Below are positions 8,773 through 17,083 of a stretch of DNA of 64,000 nucleotides, piece by piece. Position 1 is the first letter of the stretch. Each line of letters begins with the position of its first letter. The DNA lies in the NCBI RefSeq assembly GCF_000425065.1, contig NZ_KE384300.1, positions 38,559-102,558 of the forward strand. Direction: 5' to 3'. Source of the DNA: Actinomadura rifamycini DSM 43936. Its GTDB lineage: Bacteria > Actinomycetota > Actinomycetes > Streptosporangiales > Streptosporangiaceae. A model generated the notes under the pieces. That model did not search any database and had not been told where the DNA came from. It was given only the letters and a program-made list of their open reading frames with translations. The position numbers and the translations under genes are program-made.

Positions 8773-9972
8773 ATGGCGTTCCTGCTCGGCGCGGTCGCCT
8801 TCGTCGTTGCGCTGCTCGCGTCGGTGATGCTGCACGAGGCCGGGCACCTGCTCACCGCGAAGCGGTTCGGGATGAAGGCCACCCAGTACTTCGTCGGGTT
8901 CGGGCCGACGCTGTGGTCGCGGCGGCGCGGCGAGACCGAGTACGGCGTGAAGGCGATCCCGCTGGGCGGCTTCGTCAAGATAGTCGGGTACACGCCGCTG
9001 GAGGAGATCGATCCGGCGGACCGGCCCCGCGCGTTCTACCGGCAGCCCGCCGGGCGCCGCGCGATCGTGATCGCCGCGGGCGTCGTCGCGAACTTCGTGT
9101 TCGCGTTCCTGCTGCTCATGGTGATGGCGATGACGCTCGGGATCCGCGACCCGGGGACCGTGACCACGACCGTCGACCGGGTGTCGGCGTGCGTGCCCGC
9201 CGGGGCGGGCGCCGAGTGCGGCCCGGACCGTCCGGCGTCTCCGGCGGCGCGGGCGGGACTGCGGGCGGGCGACCGGATCGTCGCGTTCGACGGCGCCCCG
9301 GTCGGCGGCTGGCGGGAGCTGACGCGGGCCATCGAACGCGCCGGAGCCGGACGGGCGGTCGCGGTGACGGTCGAGCGGCCGGGGGCTCCCGAGCCGGTGA
9401 CGCTGCGGATGCGGCTCGCGGAACTCGGCGGCGAGCCGTTCGTCGGGGTGTCCGCGCGGGTGGCGGGGGCCGGGTACGAGCGGGTCGGGCCGATCAACGC
9501 GGTGGTGTTCGCCGGGCGCGGCATCGCGACGACGCTCGAGGGCATCGGCCGGGTCGCGGCGGACCTGCCGTCGGCGATCCCGAACCTGTTCTCGGACGAG
9601 CGGGCCAGCTCGCCCGGGGGGCAGGTGGGCAGCGTCGTCGGCGCGACCGACGTGTCGGGGCAGATCTTCGCGTCGGACGACTCGGCCCGCGACAAGCTCG
9701 CGCTGTTCCTGTCGCTCGTCGTCTCGCTGAACATCTTCCTCGGCGCGCTGAACGTCGTGCCGCTGCTGCCGCTGGACGGCGGGCACCTCGCGGTCGTCGC
9801 CTACGAGCGCGCCCGGGCGGGCATGGCGCGGGTCCGCGGCCGCCCGGATCCCGGCACGGCCGACATCACCAAGCTCATGCCCCTCACCTACCTCGCGGTC
9901 CTCCTGCTCGTCGGTTTCGGGGTCCTGCTGATACTGGCCGACCTGTTCAACCCGCTCGAGCTGCCCGAATGA
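8773..9972 (+). CDS. rip1: Rip1/RseP-type site-2 membrane metalloprotease
   Basis: A 399-residue M50-family intramembrane protease. The zinc motif HEAGH is at residues 21-25 in the first membrane segment, and the second metal site motif LDGGH lies near residue 335. A PDZ domain (about 155-225, containing RAGLRAGDRIVAFDG) sits between membrane segments. Such enzymes cut transmembrane proteins such as anti-sigma factors. In mycobacteria Rip1 lies between dxr and ispG exactly as here. The ATG follows GAGGGGGCTGGG. A TAGGCA hexamer at 8728-8733 may be an internal promoter. Substrates cannot be inferred; no anti-sigma gene is adjacent. Confidence 0.95.
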   Translation: MAFLLGAVAFVVALLASVMLHEAGHLLTAKRFGMKATQYFVGFGPTLWSRRRGETEYGVKAIPLGGFVKIVGYTPLEEIDPADRPRAFYRQPAGRRAIVIAAGVVANFVFAFLLLMVMAMTLGIRDPGTVTTTVDRVSACVPAGAGAECGPDRPASPAARAGLRAGDRIVAFDGAPVGGWRELTRAIERAGAGRAVAVTVERPGAPEPVTLRMRLAELGGEPFVGVSARVAGAGYERVGPINAVVFAGRGIATTLEGIGRVAADLPSAIPNLFSDERASSPGGQVGSVVGATDVSGQIFASDDSARDKLALFLSLVVSLNIFLGALNVVPLLPLDGGHLAVVAYERARAGMARVRGRPDPGTADITKLMPLTYLAVLLLVGFGVLLILADLFNPLELPE

Positions 9973-10155
9973 CCCGGGAGGTTTACGGTAAGTAGCTAAA
10001 CGGTCACACTATTACGTGCCGGTCGCCGTCACCGCAATCGCCCGAGGCGCCTAGGCTTGTACGGGCCGGGCGGCCGTGTCACGCGGGGGACGCCCGCCTT
10101 CTCTGCGGGGGGCCGAGAGCGTCTCCGGTCGAGCAGAGGCGAACAGAGGAGAGGG

Positions 10156-11340
10156 ATGAGCGTTTCACTGGGAATTCCTACGGTCCGTGACGGGCAGGAA
10201 GCGGGGCCCGCGGCCGGGCCGCGCCGCAAGTCCCGTCAGATCATGGTCGGGAACGTGCCGGTGGGGGGCGACGCGCCGGTGTCGGTGCAGTCGATGACCA
10301 CGACGCTGACCGCCGATGTGAACGCCACGCTGCAGCAGATCGCGGAGCTGGCCGCGTCCGGCTGCCAGATCGTCCGGGTCGCGTGCCCGTCGCAGGACGA
10401 CGCCGACGCGCTGCCCGCGATCGCCCGCAAGTCGCCGATCCCGGTCATCGCCGACATCCACTTCCAGCCGAAGTACGTGTTCGCCGCGATCGACGCGGGC
10501 TGCGCGGCCGTCCGGGTCAACCCCGGCAACATCAAGAAGTTCGACGACAAGGTCGGGGAGATCGCCAAGGCGGCGTCCGAGGCCGGGGTGCCGATCCGCA
10601 TCGGCGTCAACGCGGGCTCGCTCGACAAGCGGCTGCTGGAGAAGTACGGCAAGGCGACGCCCGAGGCGCTGGTCGAGTCGGCGCTGTGGGAGTGCTCGCT
10701 GTTCGAGGAGCACGGCTTCCGCGACATCAAGATCTCCGTGAAGCACAACGACCCGGTCGTGATGATCGAGGCGTACCGGCGGCTCGCCGCCGCCTGCGAC
10801 TACCCGCTGCACCTCGGCGTCACCGAGGCGGGCCCCGCCTTCCAGGGGACGATCAAGTCCTCGGTGGCGTTCGGCGCGCTGCTGAGCCAGGGCATCGGCG
10901 ACACGATCCGGGTGTCGCTGTCGGCGCCGCCCGTCGAGGAGGTCAAGGTCGGCACGGCGATCCTGGAGTCGCTGGGGCTGCGGCAGCGCGGCCTGGAGAT
11001 CGTGTCGTGCCCCTCCTGCGGACGCGCGCAGGTGGACGTCTACACGCTGGCCGAGCAGGTCACGGCGGGGCTGAAGGACTTCCCGGCCCCGCTGCGCGTC
11101 GCGGTCATGGGCTGCGTCGTGAACGGCCCGGGCGAGGCCCGCGAGGCCGATCTCGGCGTGGCGTCCGGCAACGGCAAGGGCCAGATCTTCGTCAAGGGCC
11201 AGGTCGTCAAGACCGTCCCCGAGGCGCAGATCGTCGAGACGCTGATCGAGGAGGCCATGCGGATCGCCGAGGAGATGGGCTTCGAGATCGGCGAGGACGG
11301 CTCCGTGTCCGGTCCCGGCGCCGAGGTCGTCGTGGCCTGA
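10156..11340 (+). CDS. ispG: 4-hydroxy-3-methylbut-2-enyl diphosphate synthase
   Basis: A 394-residue [4Fe-4S] enzyme of the MEP pathway, turning MEcPP into HMBPP. Recognisable segments are VQSMTTTLTADVNATLQQI, IPVIADIHF, AVRVNPGNIKKFD and PIRIGVNAGSLDKRL. The cluster cysteines sit in VSCPSCGRAQVD and MGCVVNGPGEA. ATG 10156 follows GAGGAGAGGG. A TAGGCT hexamer at 10052-10057 suggests its own transcript with a leader of about 90 nt. This is the bacterial/actinobacterial form without the insert domain. It ends before a tandem hairpin terminator. Confidence 0.98.
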   Translation: MSVSLGIPTVRDGQEAGPAAGPRRKSRQIMVGNVPVGGDAPVSVQSMTTTLTADVNATLQQIAELAASGCQIVRVACPSQDDADALPAIARKSPIPVIADIHFQPKYVFAAIDAGCAAVRVNPGNIKKFDDKVGEIAKAASEAGVPIRIGVNAGSLDKRLLEKYGKATPEALVESALWECSLFEEHGFRDIKISVKHNDPVVMIEAYRRLAAACDYPLHLGVTEAGPAFQGTIKSSVAFGALLSQGIGDTIRVSLSAPPVEEVKVGTAILESLGLRQRGLEIVSCPSCGRAQVDVYTLAEQVTAGLKDFPAPLRVAVMGCVVNGPGEAREADLGVASGNGKGQIFVKGQVVKTVPEAQIVETLIEEAMRIAEEMGFEIGEDGSVSGPGAEVVVA

Positions 11341-11364
11341 GCGGCCGCATGAGCTGACCGCGCC

Positions 11365-11427
11365 CGCCGATCCGCGCACGGATCGTCCGCGGATCGGCGC
11401 GAAGGCCCCCGGAACCGCTCCGGGGGC
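11365..11427 (+). terminator. Tandem hairpin terminator after ispG
   Basis: Two stem-loops lie downstream of ispG. The first has 12-bp arms, 11365-11376 and 11388-11399, with an 11-nt loop. The second has 9-bp arms GCCCCCGGA (11405-11413) and TCCGGGGGC (11419-11427) with a 5-nt loop, followed by TTCGTC. They separate the MEP genes from the hydrolase cluster. Confidence 0.75.
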
Positions 11428-11461
11428 TTCGTCATGCCCGGGGTCCCGAACGTCCGGGACG

Positions 11462-11546
11462 ATCACGAAGTTCCGGTGATCTCGTCACGATCGGGTCACC
11501 ACCTTGTTGCGGGTCTGTCCGCGCCGACGCGAGCATCGCCACAATC
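11462..11546 (+). promoter_or_regulatory. Shared promoter element, copy 1
   Basis: The 28-nt element at 11462-11489 (starting ATCACGAAGTTCCG and ending GTCACG) matches 26 of 28 positions with the element at 13360-13387 upstream of the next hydrolase. In both promoters an octamer CCACAATC follows with its first base exactly 77 nt after the first base of the element (here 11539-11546). The element contains the dyad ATCAC-n9-GTGAT and an overlapping GTGA-n5-TCAC. This copy alone also shows a GTCAC direct repeat with 11-nt period (11484 and 11495). Confidence 0.65.
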
Positions 11547-11601
11547 TTCACTCATTTACCCATATGTCCGGCTCGACCGAGCTGGCACGTTAGGGGGATT
11601 T

Positions 11602-13263
11602 GTGAAGAGGATCGTCGTCGCGGCCGCCGTGGCCGCACTCGGCCTCACCGGCATGGGCGCCACGAGCGCGCAGGCCGCGAGCCCGCCCGCCGGACCGGCC
11701 GGCGGATTCGACCCCGCCGCCCTCGACTGGCACGCCTGCCCCGCGGACTTCGTGGAGACGGTGCGCTCGTCCTACGACTCGCTGTACCCGGTCTCGAAGA
11801 CCGTGCAGTGCGCCGAACTGCAGGTGCCCCTCGACTACGGCGCGCCGAACGGCACGAAGATCACGCTGCAGCTCACGAAGACGCCGCACACCGGCGACGG
11901 CCCCGCCCAGGGCGACATCGTCGTCAACCCGGGCGGACCGGGCGGCGGCGGCGCGCTGTTCGGCCCGCGCGTGTTCGCCCAGAACTCCCCGGAGATGCGG
12001 GAGGCGTACAACGTCATCGGGTTCGACCCGCGCGGCGTCGGGATGAGCAGGCCCGCGCTGAGCTGCGACACGGCCTACACGAACGCCCCGCGCCCGGCGT
12101 ACGGCGACGGCGAGATCGGCGCGGTCGCCACCTGGCTGTGGCGCTCGGCCGGGTACGCCCGCGACTGCGAGCGGGCCGACGAGATCGGGCTGCTCGACCA
12201 CGTCAAGACGATCGACTCCGTCCACGACCTGGAGACGATCCGCAAGGCGCTGGGCAACGAGCGGCTCGACTACTACGGCGCGTCCTACGGCACGTACCTC
12301 GGCTCGTCGTACGCGACCGTGTACCCGAAGCGCGTCGACAAGATGGTGCTGGACGGCAACGTCGGCCCGTCGGACGTCTGGTACGACGCGAACCTCAACC
12401 AGGACGTCGCGTTCGACGAGAACGTCGAGTACTACTTCGGCTGGATCGCGCAATACGACGACGTCTACCACCTGGGCGACACGCGGAAGAAGGTGCACGA
12501 CTTCTTCTACGGCCTGCGCGACGAGCTCAGGAAGAAGCCCGTCCGCCACACCGACCCCGAGAGCGGGCAGGAGCTCGCCGTCGGCCCGGCCGAGCTGACC
12601 GACGTGGTGCTGAACGCCGGATACCGCCGCAGCCAGGCGATCTGGCACGGGTACGCGGCCGGGCTGTCGGCCTACAAGAACGGGGACGCCGCCACGTTCG
12701 CGGGCACGTTCGGCTCGCCGACGAGCGGCGAGGCGGACGACAACGGGTACGCGATGTACCTCGCGACCGAGTGCACCGACGTGCAGTGGCCGCGGAGCTG
12801 GTGGAAGTGGTACCGCGACAACGCGCGGATCAACGCGAAGCACCCGTTCACGACGTGGGGCAACGCCTGGTTCAACGCCCCCTGCCTGTTCTGGGGCGCG
12901 AAGGCGGGCGAGCCGGTGGACGTCGGCGCGACGCCGGACCTTCCGGACGACATCCTCATGTTCCAGTCCACGCACGACGCCGCGACGCCCTACGAGGGCG
13001 CGCTCGACCTGCACAAGCGGCTCAGGGGCTCGCGGATGGTCGTCCAGGACGGCGACCGGACGCACTGCATCGTGCACCGCGGCTCGGAGGTCGTCGACGC
13101 CTACTTCGACGCGTACTTCCTGCGCGGCGAGCGTCCGGCGGAGCGGATCGTCCACGTCCCCGACCTCGGCGACCCCAAGCCGCCGGCCGGGGCGGACGCG
13201 GAGGCGGCGGCCGGCCTGCGCGCGCCTGAGGCCGCACTGCCGAAGGCGGACGTCATCCGCTGA
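11602..13263 (+). CDS. Secreted TAP-like alpha/beta hydrolase 1
   Basis: A 553-residue exported serine hydrolase of the tripeptidyl aminopeptidase type (S33 alpha/beta hydrolase plus TAP C-terminal domain). A signal peptide ends near ATSAQA at residues 20-25. The oxyanion region is NPGGPGGGG, and FDPRGVGMS follows. The nucleophile is Ser228 in YGASYGTYLG, the acid is probably Asp in FQSTHDAATPYEG, and the base is His in GDRTHCIVH. Such enzymes release tripeptides or hydrolyse esters and amides outside the cell. GTG 11602 follows TTAGGGGGATTT. It is the first of three tandem paralogues and shares a promoter element with the second. Confidence 0.9.
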   Translation: MKRIVVAAAVAALGLTGMGATSAQAASPPAGPAGGFDPAALDWHACPADFVETVRSSYDSLYPVSKTVQCAELQVPLDYGAPNGTKITLQLTKTPHTGDGPAQGDIVVNPGGPGGGGALFGPRVFAQNSPEMREAYNVIGFDPRGVGMSRPALSCDTAYTNAPRPAYGDGEIGAVATWLWRSAGYARDCERADEIGLLDHVKTIDSVHDLETIRKALGNERLDYYGASYGTYLGSSYATVYPKRVDKMVLDGNVGPSDVWYDANLNQDVAFDENVEYYFGWIAQYDDVYHLGDTRKKVHDFFYGLRDELRKKPVRHTDPESGQELAVGPAELTDVVLNAGYRRSQAIWHGYAAGLSAYKNGDAATFAGTFGSPTSGEADDNGYAMYLATECTDVQWPRSWWKWYRDNARINAKHPFTTWGNAWFNAPCLFWGAKAGEPVDVGATPDLPDDILMFQSTHDAATPYEGALDLHKRLRGSRMVVQDGDRTHCIVHRGSEVVDAYFDAYFLRGERPAERIVHVPDLGDPKPPAGADAEAAAGLRAPEAALPKADVIR

Positions 13264-13359
13264 CGGGCGCACCGGCACGGCGTCGAGCGGACGGGCGGGT
13301 CCCGGGACCTCCCGGGCCCGTCCGGGCCGCCGCCGTGCCGGGCCGGAACGCCGCGGAAC

Positions 13360-13444
13360 ATCACGAAGTTCCGCTGATCTTGTCACGGTTCCGCATCCCT
13401 CTGCGGCTGCCTCTGCCCGCAAAGGGGGCGGAACCGCCACAATC
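13360..13444 (+). promoter_or_regulatory. Shared promoter element, copy 2
   Basis: The 28-nt element at 13360-13387 differs from copy 1 (11462-11489) at two positions only (15 and 22 of the element). The octamer CCACAATC follows at 13437-13444 with the same 77-nt offset. The sequence between element and octamer is not conserved, so this is not simply a recent gene duplication. The same element was not found upstream of the third hydrolase at 15296. Confidence 0.65.
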
Positions 13445-13535
13445 ACCCCGCAATTCATGCATCCGCTACGTATCGGCGCAGCTCCCCCTCCGGCGCCCTC
13501 GCGGCGCCCGGAGCCGCCGATCTGAGGGGGTCAGG

Positions 13536-15143
13536 TTGAAAAAGGTTCTTCTCGTCACGGCCGCCGCGGTCGTGGCGGCCGGCGGCCTCGGCGCCGCCGT
13601 GCCCGCGAGCGCGGACACCGGCCGGACGGCCGGCGCCGCCGCGCCCGCCGCGCCCGGTTCGATCGACTGGGGCACCTGCGAGGTGAGCGGGCCGGACGAC
13701 CCGATGAACAACGCGCAGTGCGGCACGGTCGAGGTCCCGCTGGACCACGCGAAGCCCGGCGGCCGGAAGATCTCCATCGCGGTGTCGCGGTTCAAGCACA
13801 CCGATGAGGCGAACTACCAGGGCGTCCTGTTCGTGAACCCGGGCGGCCCCGGCGGCAGCGGCCTCGCGTACGCGCCCGCGCTCGCCCGCTGGATCGCCGG
13901 CACCGGCCACGCCGACGTCGCGGCCAAGTACGACATCATCGGCTTCGACCCGCGCGGCGTCGGCTCCAGCGAGCCCAGCCTCTCCTGCGACCCGCACTTC
14001 TCCGACCCGATCCGGCCCGACTACGTGCCCGCGTCGTGGCGGGAGGAGCGGGCCTGGCTCGCCAAGTCGAAGAAGTACGCGCGGGACTGCGCCGAGAAGT
14101 TCGGCGACCTCCTGCCGAACATGCGCACCACCGACGCCGCCCGCGACGTCGACGCGATCCGCCGCGCCCTCGGCCAGGAGAAGATCAGCTGGTACGGCTT
14201 CTCCTACGGCACCTACCTCGGCGCCACCTACGCCTCGCTCTTCCCCGAGCGGGTGAAGCGCATGGTGATGGACGGCAACGTCAACCCGAAGAACATCTGG
14301 TACGACTCGCAGCTCGAGCAGAACAAGGCGTTCGAGCGCAACATCAAGTCCTGGTTCGCGTGGCTCGCCGAGTGGGACTCGGTCTACCGCCTCGGCGACA
14401 CCCGGGAGAAGGTCGAGGCCAAGTACTACGAGGTGCGGGCCGCCGCGGAGAAGTCGCCGATCGGCGGCCGGATCGGCCCCAGCGAGCTGGACGACATCGT
14501 GCTCAGCGCCGGGTACAACACCGCGTACTACATCCCGTTCGGCGAGGCCCTCTCGGCGTGGGCGAACGACCGGGACCCGTCCGGGCTGCTCGGCTGGCTG
14601 AGCACCGGCGGCGACGACAACTCCTTCGCCGTCTACAACGCCGTGCAGGCCGCGGACGCCCGCTGGCCGCGCAACTGGTCCAAGTGGCACAACGACGCGG
14701 TGAAGCTCGTGCGGCAGGGCTACCGCTTCAACACCTGGAGCAACGTCTGGTTCAACGCGCCCGTCGCTTTCTGGCCGTTCCAGGGCGGGCCGGAGTACCG
14801 GCTGAAGGGGAGCAAGAAGCTGCCCGGCATCCTGCTCGTGCAGTCGTCGCAGGACGCCGCGACCCCGGTCGAGGGCGGCTTCGCGATGCACAAGGTGTTC
14901 CCGTCGTCCCGCCTGGTGGTGGAGGAGGGCGGCAAGACCCACTCCAACACGCTCAACGGCAACGTCTGCCTGGACGACAAGGTCGCGGCCTACCTCGACA
15001 CCGGCGCGCTGCCGGAGAGCCGCCGCGGCGCGGACGCGACCTGCGCCGCCGTCCCGGCGCTGAACGACCCGGACCCGACGGCCGTTCAGCTGAAGGCCGC
15101 CGGTGCCGGTGCGGGCAAGGACCTTCCGGTCGGACGCCCGTAG
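13536..15143 (+). CDS. Secreted TAP-like alpha/beta hydrolase 2
   Basis: A 535-residue paralogue of the gene before it. The signal peptide runs KKVLLVTAAAVVAAGG to about ASADTG (residue 28). Family motifs are VNPGGPGGSG, FDPRGVGSSEPSLSCD, the nucleophile Ser223 in YGFSYGTYLG, Asp in VQSSQDAATPVEG and His in GGKTHSNTLNG. The best start is TTG 13536, because a GAGGGGG site lies just upstream and the Lys-Lys signal peptide begins there; no ATG or GTG fits as well. Expected to act outside the cell on short peptides. Its promoter carries the shared 28-nt element. It ends before a strong hairpin. Confidence 0.9.
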   Translation: MKKVLLVTAAAVVAAGGLGAAVPASADTGRTAGAAAPAAPGSIDWGTCEVSGPDDPMNNAQCGTVEVPLDHAKPGGRKISIAVSRFKHTDEANYQGVLFVNPGGPGGSGLAYAPALARWIAGTGHADVAAKYDIIGFDPRGVGSSEPSLSCDPHFSDPIRPDYVPASWREERAWLAKSKKYARDCAEKFGDLLPNMRTTDAARDVDAIRRALGQEKISWYGFSYGTYLGATYASLFPERVKRMVMDGNVNPKNIWYDSQLEQNKAFERNIKSWFAWLAEWDSVYRLGDTREKVEAKYYEVRAAAEKSPIGGRIGPSELDDIVLSAGYNTAYYIPFGEALSAWANDRDPSGLLGWLSTGGDDNSFAVYNAVQAADARWPRNWSKWHNDAVKLVRQGYRFNTWSNVWFNAPVAFWPFQGGPEYRLKGSKKLPGILLVQSSQDAATPVEGGFAMHKVFPSSRLVVEEGGKTHSNTLNGNVCLDDKVAAYLDTGALPESRRGADATCAAVPALNDPDPTAVQLKAAGAGAGKDLPVGRP

Positions 15144-15152
15144 CAGCCGCGT

Positions 15153-15186
15153 GACCGGGTCCCGGCCGCACGGCCGGGACCCGGTC
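15153..15186. terminator. Strong stem-loop after hydrolase 2
   Basis: GACCGGGTCCCGGCC (15153-15167) pairs perfectly with GGCCGGGACCCGGTC (15172-15186) over a 4-nt loop, 10 nt past the stop of hydrolase 2. The right arm overlaps the start of a short direct repeat. Confidence 0.75.
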
Positions 15187-15217
15187 AGGATCGGGCGGGA
15201 CCCGGTCAGGATCGGGC
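15176..15217. repeat. Two tandem copies of a 21-bp repeat
   Basis: The 21-bp unit starting GGGACCCGGTCAGGATC occurs at 15176-15196 and again, identical, at 15197-15217. A partial third copy (GGGACC) follows. It lies between a terminator and the promoter of hydrolase 3. It may have arisen by slippage from the terminator arm. Confidence 0.8.
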
Positions 15218-15295
15218 GGGACCTCCCGGTTCGGGAGGGAAACGCGCGATCCCCGGTTCGGCGGGCCGCGGCGGTGCGGCCGATAGAAAGCGAAA

Positions 15296-16957
15296 GTGCC
15301 GAACCACGCAGCCCGCAGGGCCCTCGCGCGCGGAACCCGGCCCCGCGGGGCCCGTCCCCGCGGGGTCCCCGTCCGCGGAACCGGCAAGCGGGCCGCCGCC
15401 GGGACGGCCGCCGCCGCGCTCGCCCTCGCGTTCGCGGGCGCCGGCGGGCCGACCCCGCCGGTCGCGCCCGTGTCCGCCGACCTCGCCCCGCCGCCCGCCG
15501 GGATCGAGTGGAGGCCCTGCCCGGCCGAAGACCCCGTCGCGGGCGCGCGCCTCAAGGGCCTGCAGTGCGCCGAGATCCGCGTCCCCGTCGACCACGCCCA
15601 CCCCGGCGGGCCGCAGCTCACGCTGGCCCTGAGCCGCGCCCCGCACACCGCGCCCGAGTCCAAGGGCGCCGTCCTGCTCAACCGGGGCGGGCCGGGCGCG
15701 TACGGGCGCGACCTCCCCGCCATGTTCGCGTCCGCGCTGCCGGACGACGTCGCCGCGGCCTACGACTGGATCGGGTTCGACCCGCGCGGCGTCGGCGCCA
15801 GCGAGCCCGCCCTGAGCTGCGACGAGTCGTACCGCGACCCGGGCCGCGCGATGCCCGACCCCGTCCCGGCGGACGCGGCGGAGGAGCGGGCGTGGGTGGA
15901 GCGGGCCCGCGCCTTCGCGCGCTCGTGCGCGGCGGAGCACGGCGAGCTGCTGCCGCACATGGGCACCGCCGACTGGGCCCGCGACCTCGACGCGATCCGC
16001 CGCGCCCTCGGGCAGGAGACGATCGACTACTTCGGGTACTCCTACGGCGCCTACCTCGGCGCGGTCTACGCGACGATGTTCCCCCACCGCGTCGACCGGA
16101 TGGTCCTCGACAGCGTGCCCCGGCCGAGCGGCGCCTGGTACCAGAACAACCTCGACCAGAACGTCGCGTTCGAGGAGCGCATCGGCGCCTTCTTCGCCTG
16201 GATCGCCCGCCACCACGCGACCTACCGGCTCGGGACGACCGCCGCGGACGTCCGCGCCGCCTACGACCGGGCGCGCGCCGAGCTGGAGGCCGAGCCGATC
16301 GGCGGCCTGGTCGGCCCCGCGGAACTGGACGGCCTCTTCCTCGCCGACGGCTACGCCCAGAACTCGTGGGACGCCCACGCGCGCGCCCTGTCGGCGTACG
16401 CCGTCCGCGGCGACCCGGCCCCGCTGCGCGCCGCCTGGAAGCCGCCGAGCCGGCTCGACCTCAACGGCTACGCCGTCTACACCGCCGTGGAGTGCCGCGA
16501 CGGGCCGTGGCCGCGCGACTGGTCCGACTGGCGCGCCGACGCCGAGCGCCTGTACCGGACGGGGCACCGCTTCGAGACCTGGAGCAACACCTGGTACAAC
16601 GCGCCGTGCGCGTTCTGGGAGGTGGGCGGCGGGCCGCGCCCGGACGTGTGGGGGAGCGCGTCGATGCCGCCGATCCTGCTCGTCCAGGCGTCGGAGGACG
16701 CCGCGACCCCGTACCCGGGCGCCGCGGAGACGCACCTCAGGTTCCCCACCTCCCGGCTGCTGGTGCAGGAGGGCGGCGGGAACCACGGCGTCACGCTGAC
16801 CGGCGACGCCTGCGTCGACCGGGCCGTCGCCGCCTACCTGGGGCGCGGCGAGCTGCCCGCGAGCCGCCCCGGCCCGGACGCGACGTGCCCGGCGGGACCG
16901 CCGCCCGTGCCCGTGCGGCACGACCGGCCGGAGGAGCCGCGCGGGCCCGCCGCCTGA
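15296..16957 (+). CDS. Secreted TAP-like alpha/beta hydrolase 3
   Basis: A 553-residue third paralogue. Motifs are LLNRGGPGAYG (the Pro-Gly pattern of the oxyanion loop is altered to NRGGPG), FDPRGVGASEPALSCD, the nucleophile Ser249 in FGYSYGAYLG, Asp in VQASEDAATPYPG and His in GGNHGVTLTG. The N-terminus is unusual: about 33 Arg/Pro/Gly-rich residues precede the hydrophobic segment AAAGTAAAALALAFAGA. GTG 15296 lies 8 nt after GATAGA, so a short or absent leader is likely. It is more diverged than the first two and lacks their promoter element. Then comes the GNAT gene usually found next to ispG. Confidence 0.88.
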   Translation: MPNHAARRALARGTRPRGARPRGVPVRGTGKRAAAGTAAAALALAFAGAGGPTPPVAPVSADLAPPPAGIEWRPCPAEDPVAGARLKGLQCAEIRVPVDHAHPGGPQLTLALSRAPHTAPESKGAVLLNRGGPGAYGRDLPAMFASALPDDVAAAYDWIGFDPRGVGASEPALSCDESYRDPGRAMPDPVPADAAEERAWVERARAFARSCAAEHGELLPHMGTADWARDLDAIRRALGQETIDYFGYSYGAYLGAVYATMFPHRVDRMVLDSVPRPSGAWYQNNLDQNVAFEERIGAFFAWIARHHATYRLGTTAADVRAAYDRARAELEAEPIGGLVGPAELDGLFLADGYAQNSWDAHARALSAYAVRGDPAPLRAAWKPPSRLDLNGYAVYTAVECRDGPWPRDWSDWRADAERLYRTGHRFETWSNTWYNAPCAFWEVGGGPRPDVWGSASMPPILLVQASEDAATPYPGAAETHLRFPTSRLLVQEGGGNHGVTLTGDACVDRAVAAYLGRGELPASRPGPDATCPAGPPPVPVRHDRPEEPRGPAA

Positions 16958-17005
16958 CCGGTGGCCGGACGGGAGCCGGTTGAGGTGATCGGGCCCGGGA
17001 CCGCA

Positions 17006-17078
17006 TAGGCTTGGCCACGTGGTGCTTTCAGTGGTGAAGGCCGCCGTGCGGGGCGCGTCCCCGGCCCGGGGCGGGTAG
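17006..17078 (+). CDS. Leaderless 19-codon upstream ORF
   Basis: A TAGGCT hexamer at 17006-17011 is followed after 7 nt by GTG at 17019, the leaderless spacing seen at many genes in this window. The ORF encodes VVLSVVKAAVRGASPARGG and stops with TAG at 17076-17078, 5 nt before the GTG of the GNAT gene. It may couple translation into that gene or act as a leader peptide. Its residues suggest no function. Confidence 0.4.
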
Positions 17079-17083
17079 CGGCG

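Noticed and set aside
11462..11499. CRP-type site in the shared promoter element
   Set aside because: GTGA and TCAC occur, but the centre is 5 nt instead of the 6 nt of CRP sites. The GTCAC direct repeat (MtrA-like) appears in one copy only, so neither assignment is kept.
15176..15217. CRISPR-like direct repeats
   Set aside because: Only two units, directly adjacent without spacers, and no cas genes nearby.
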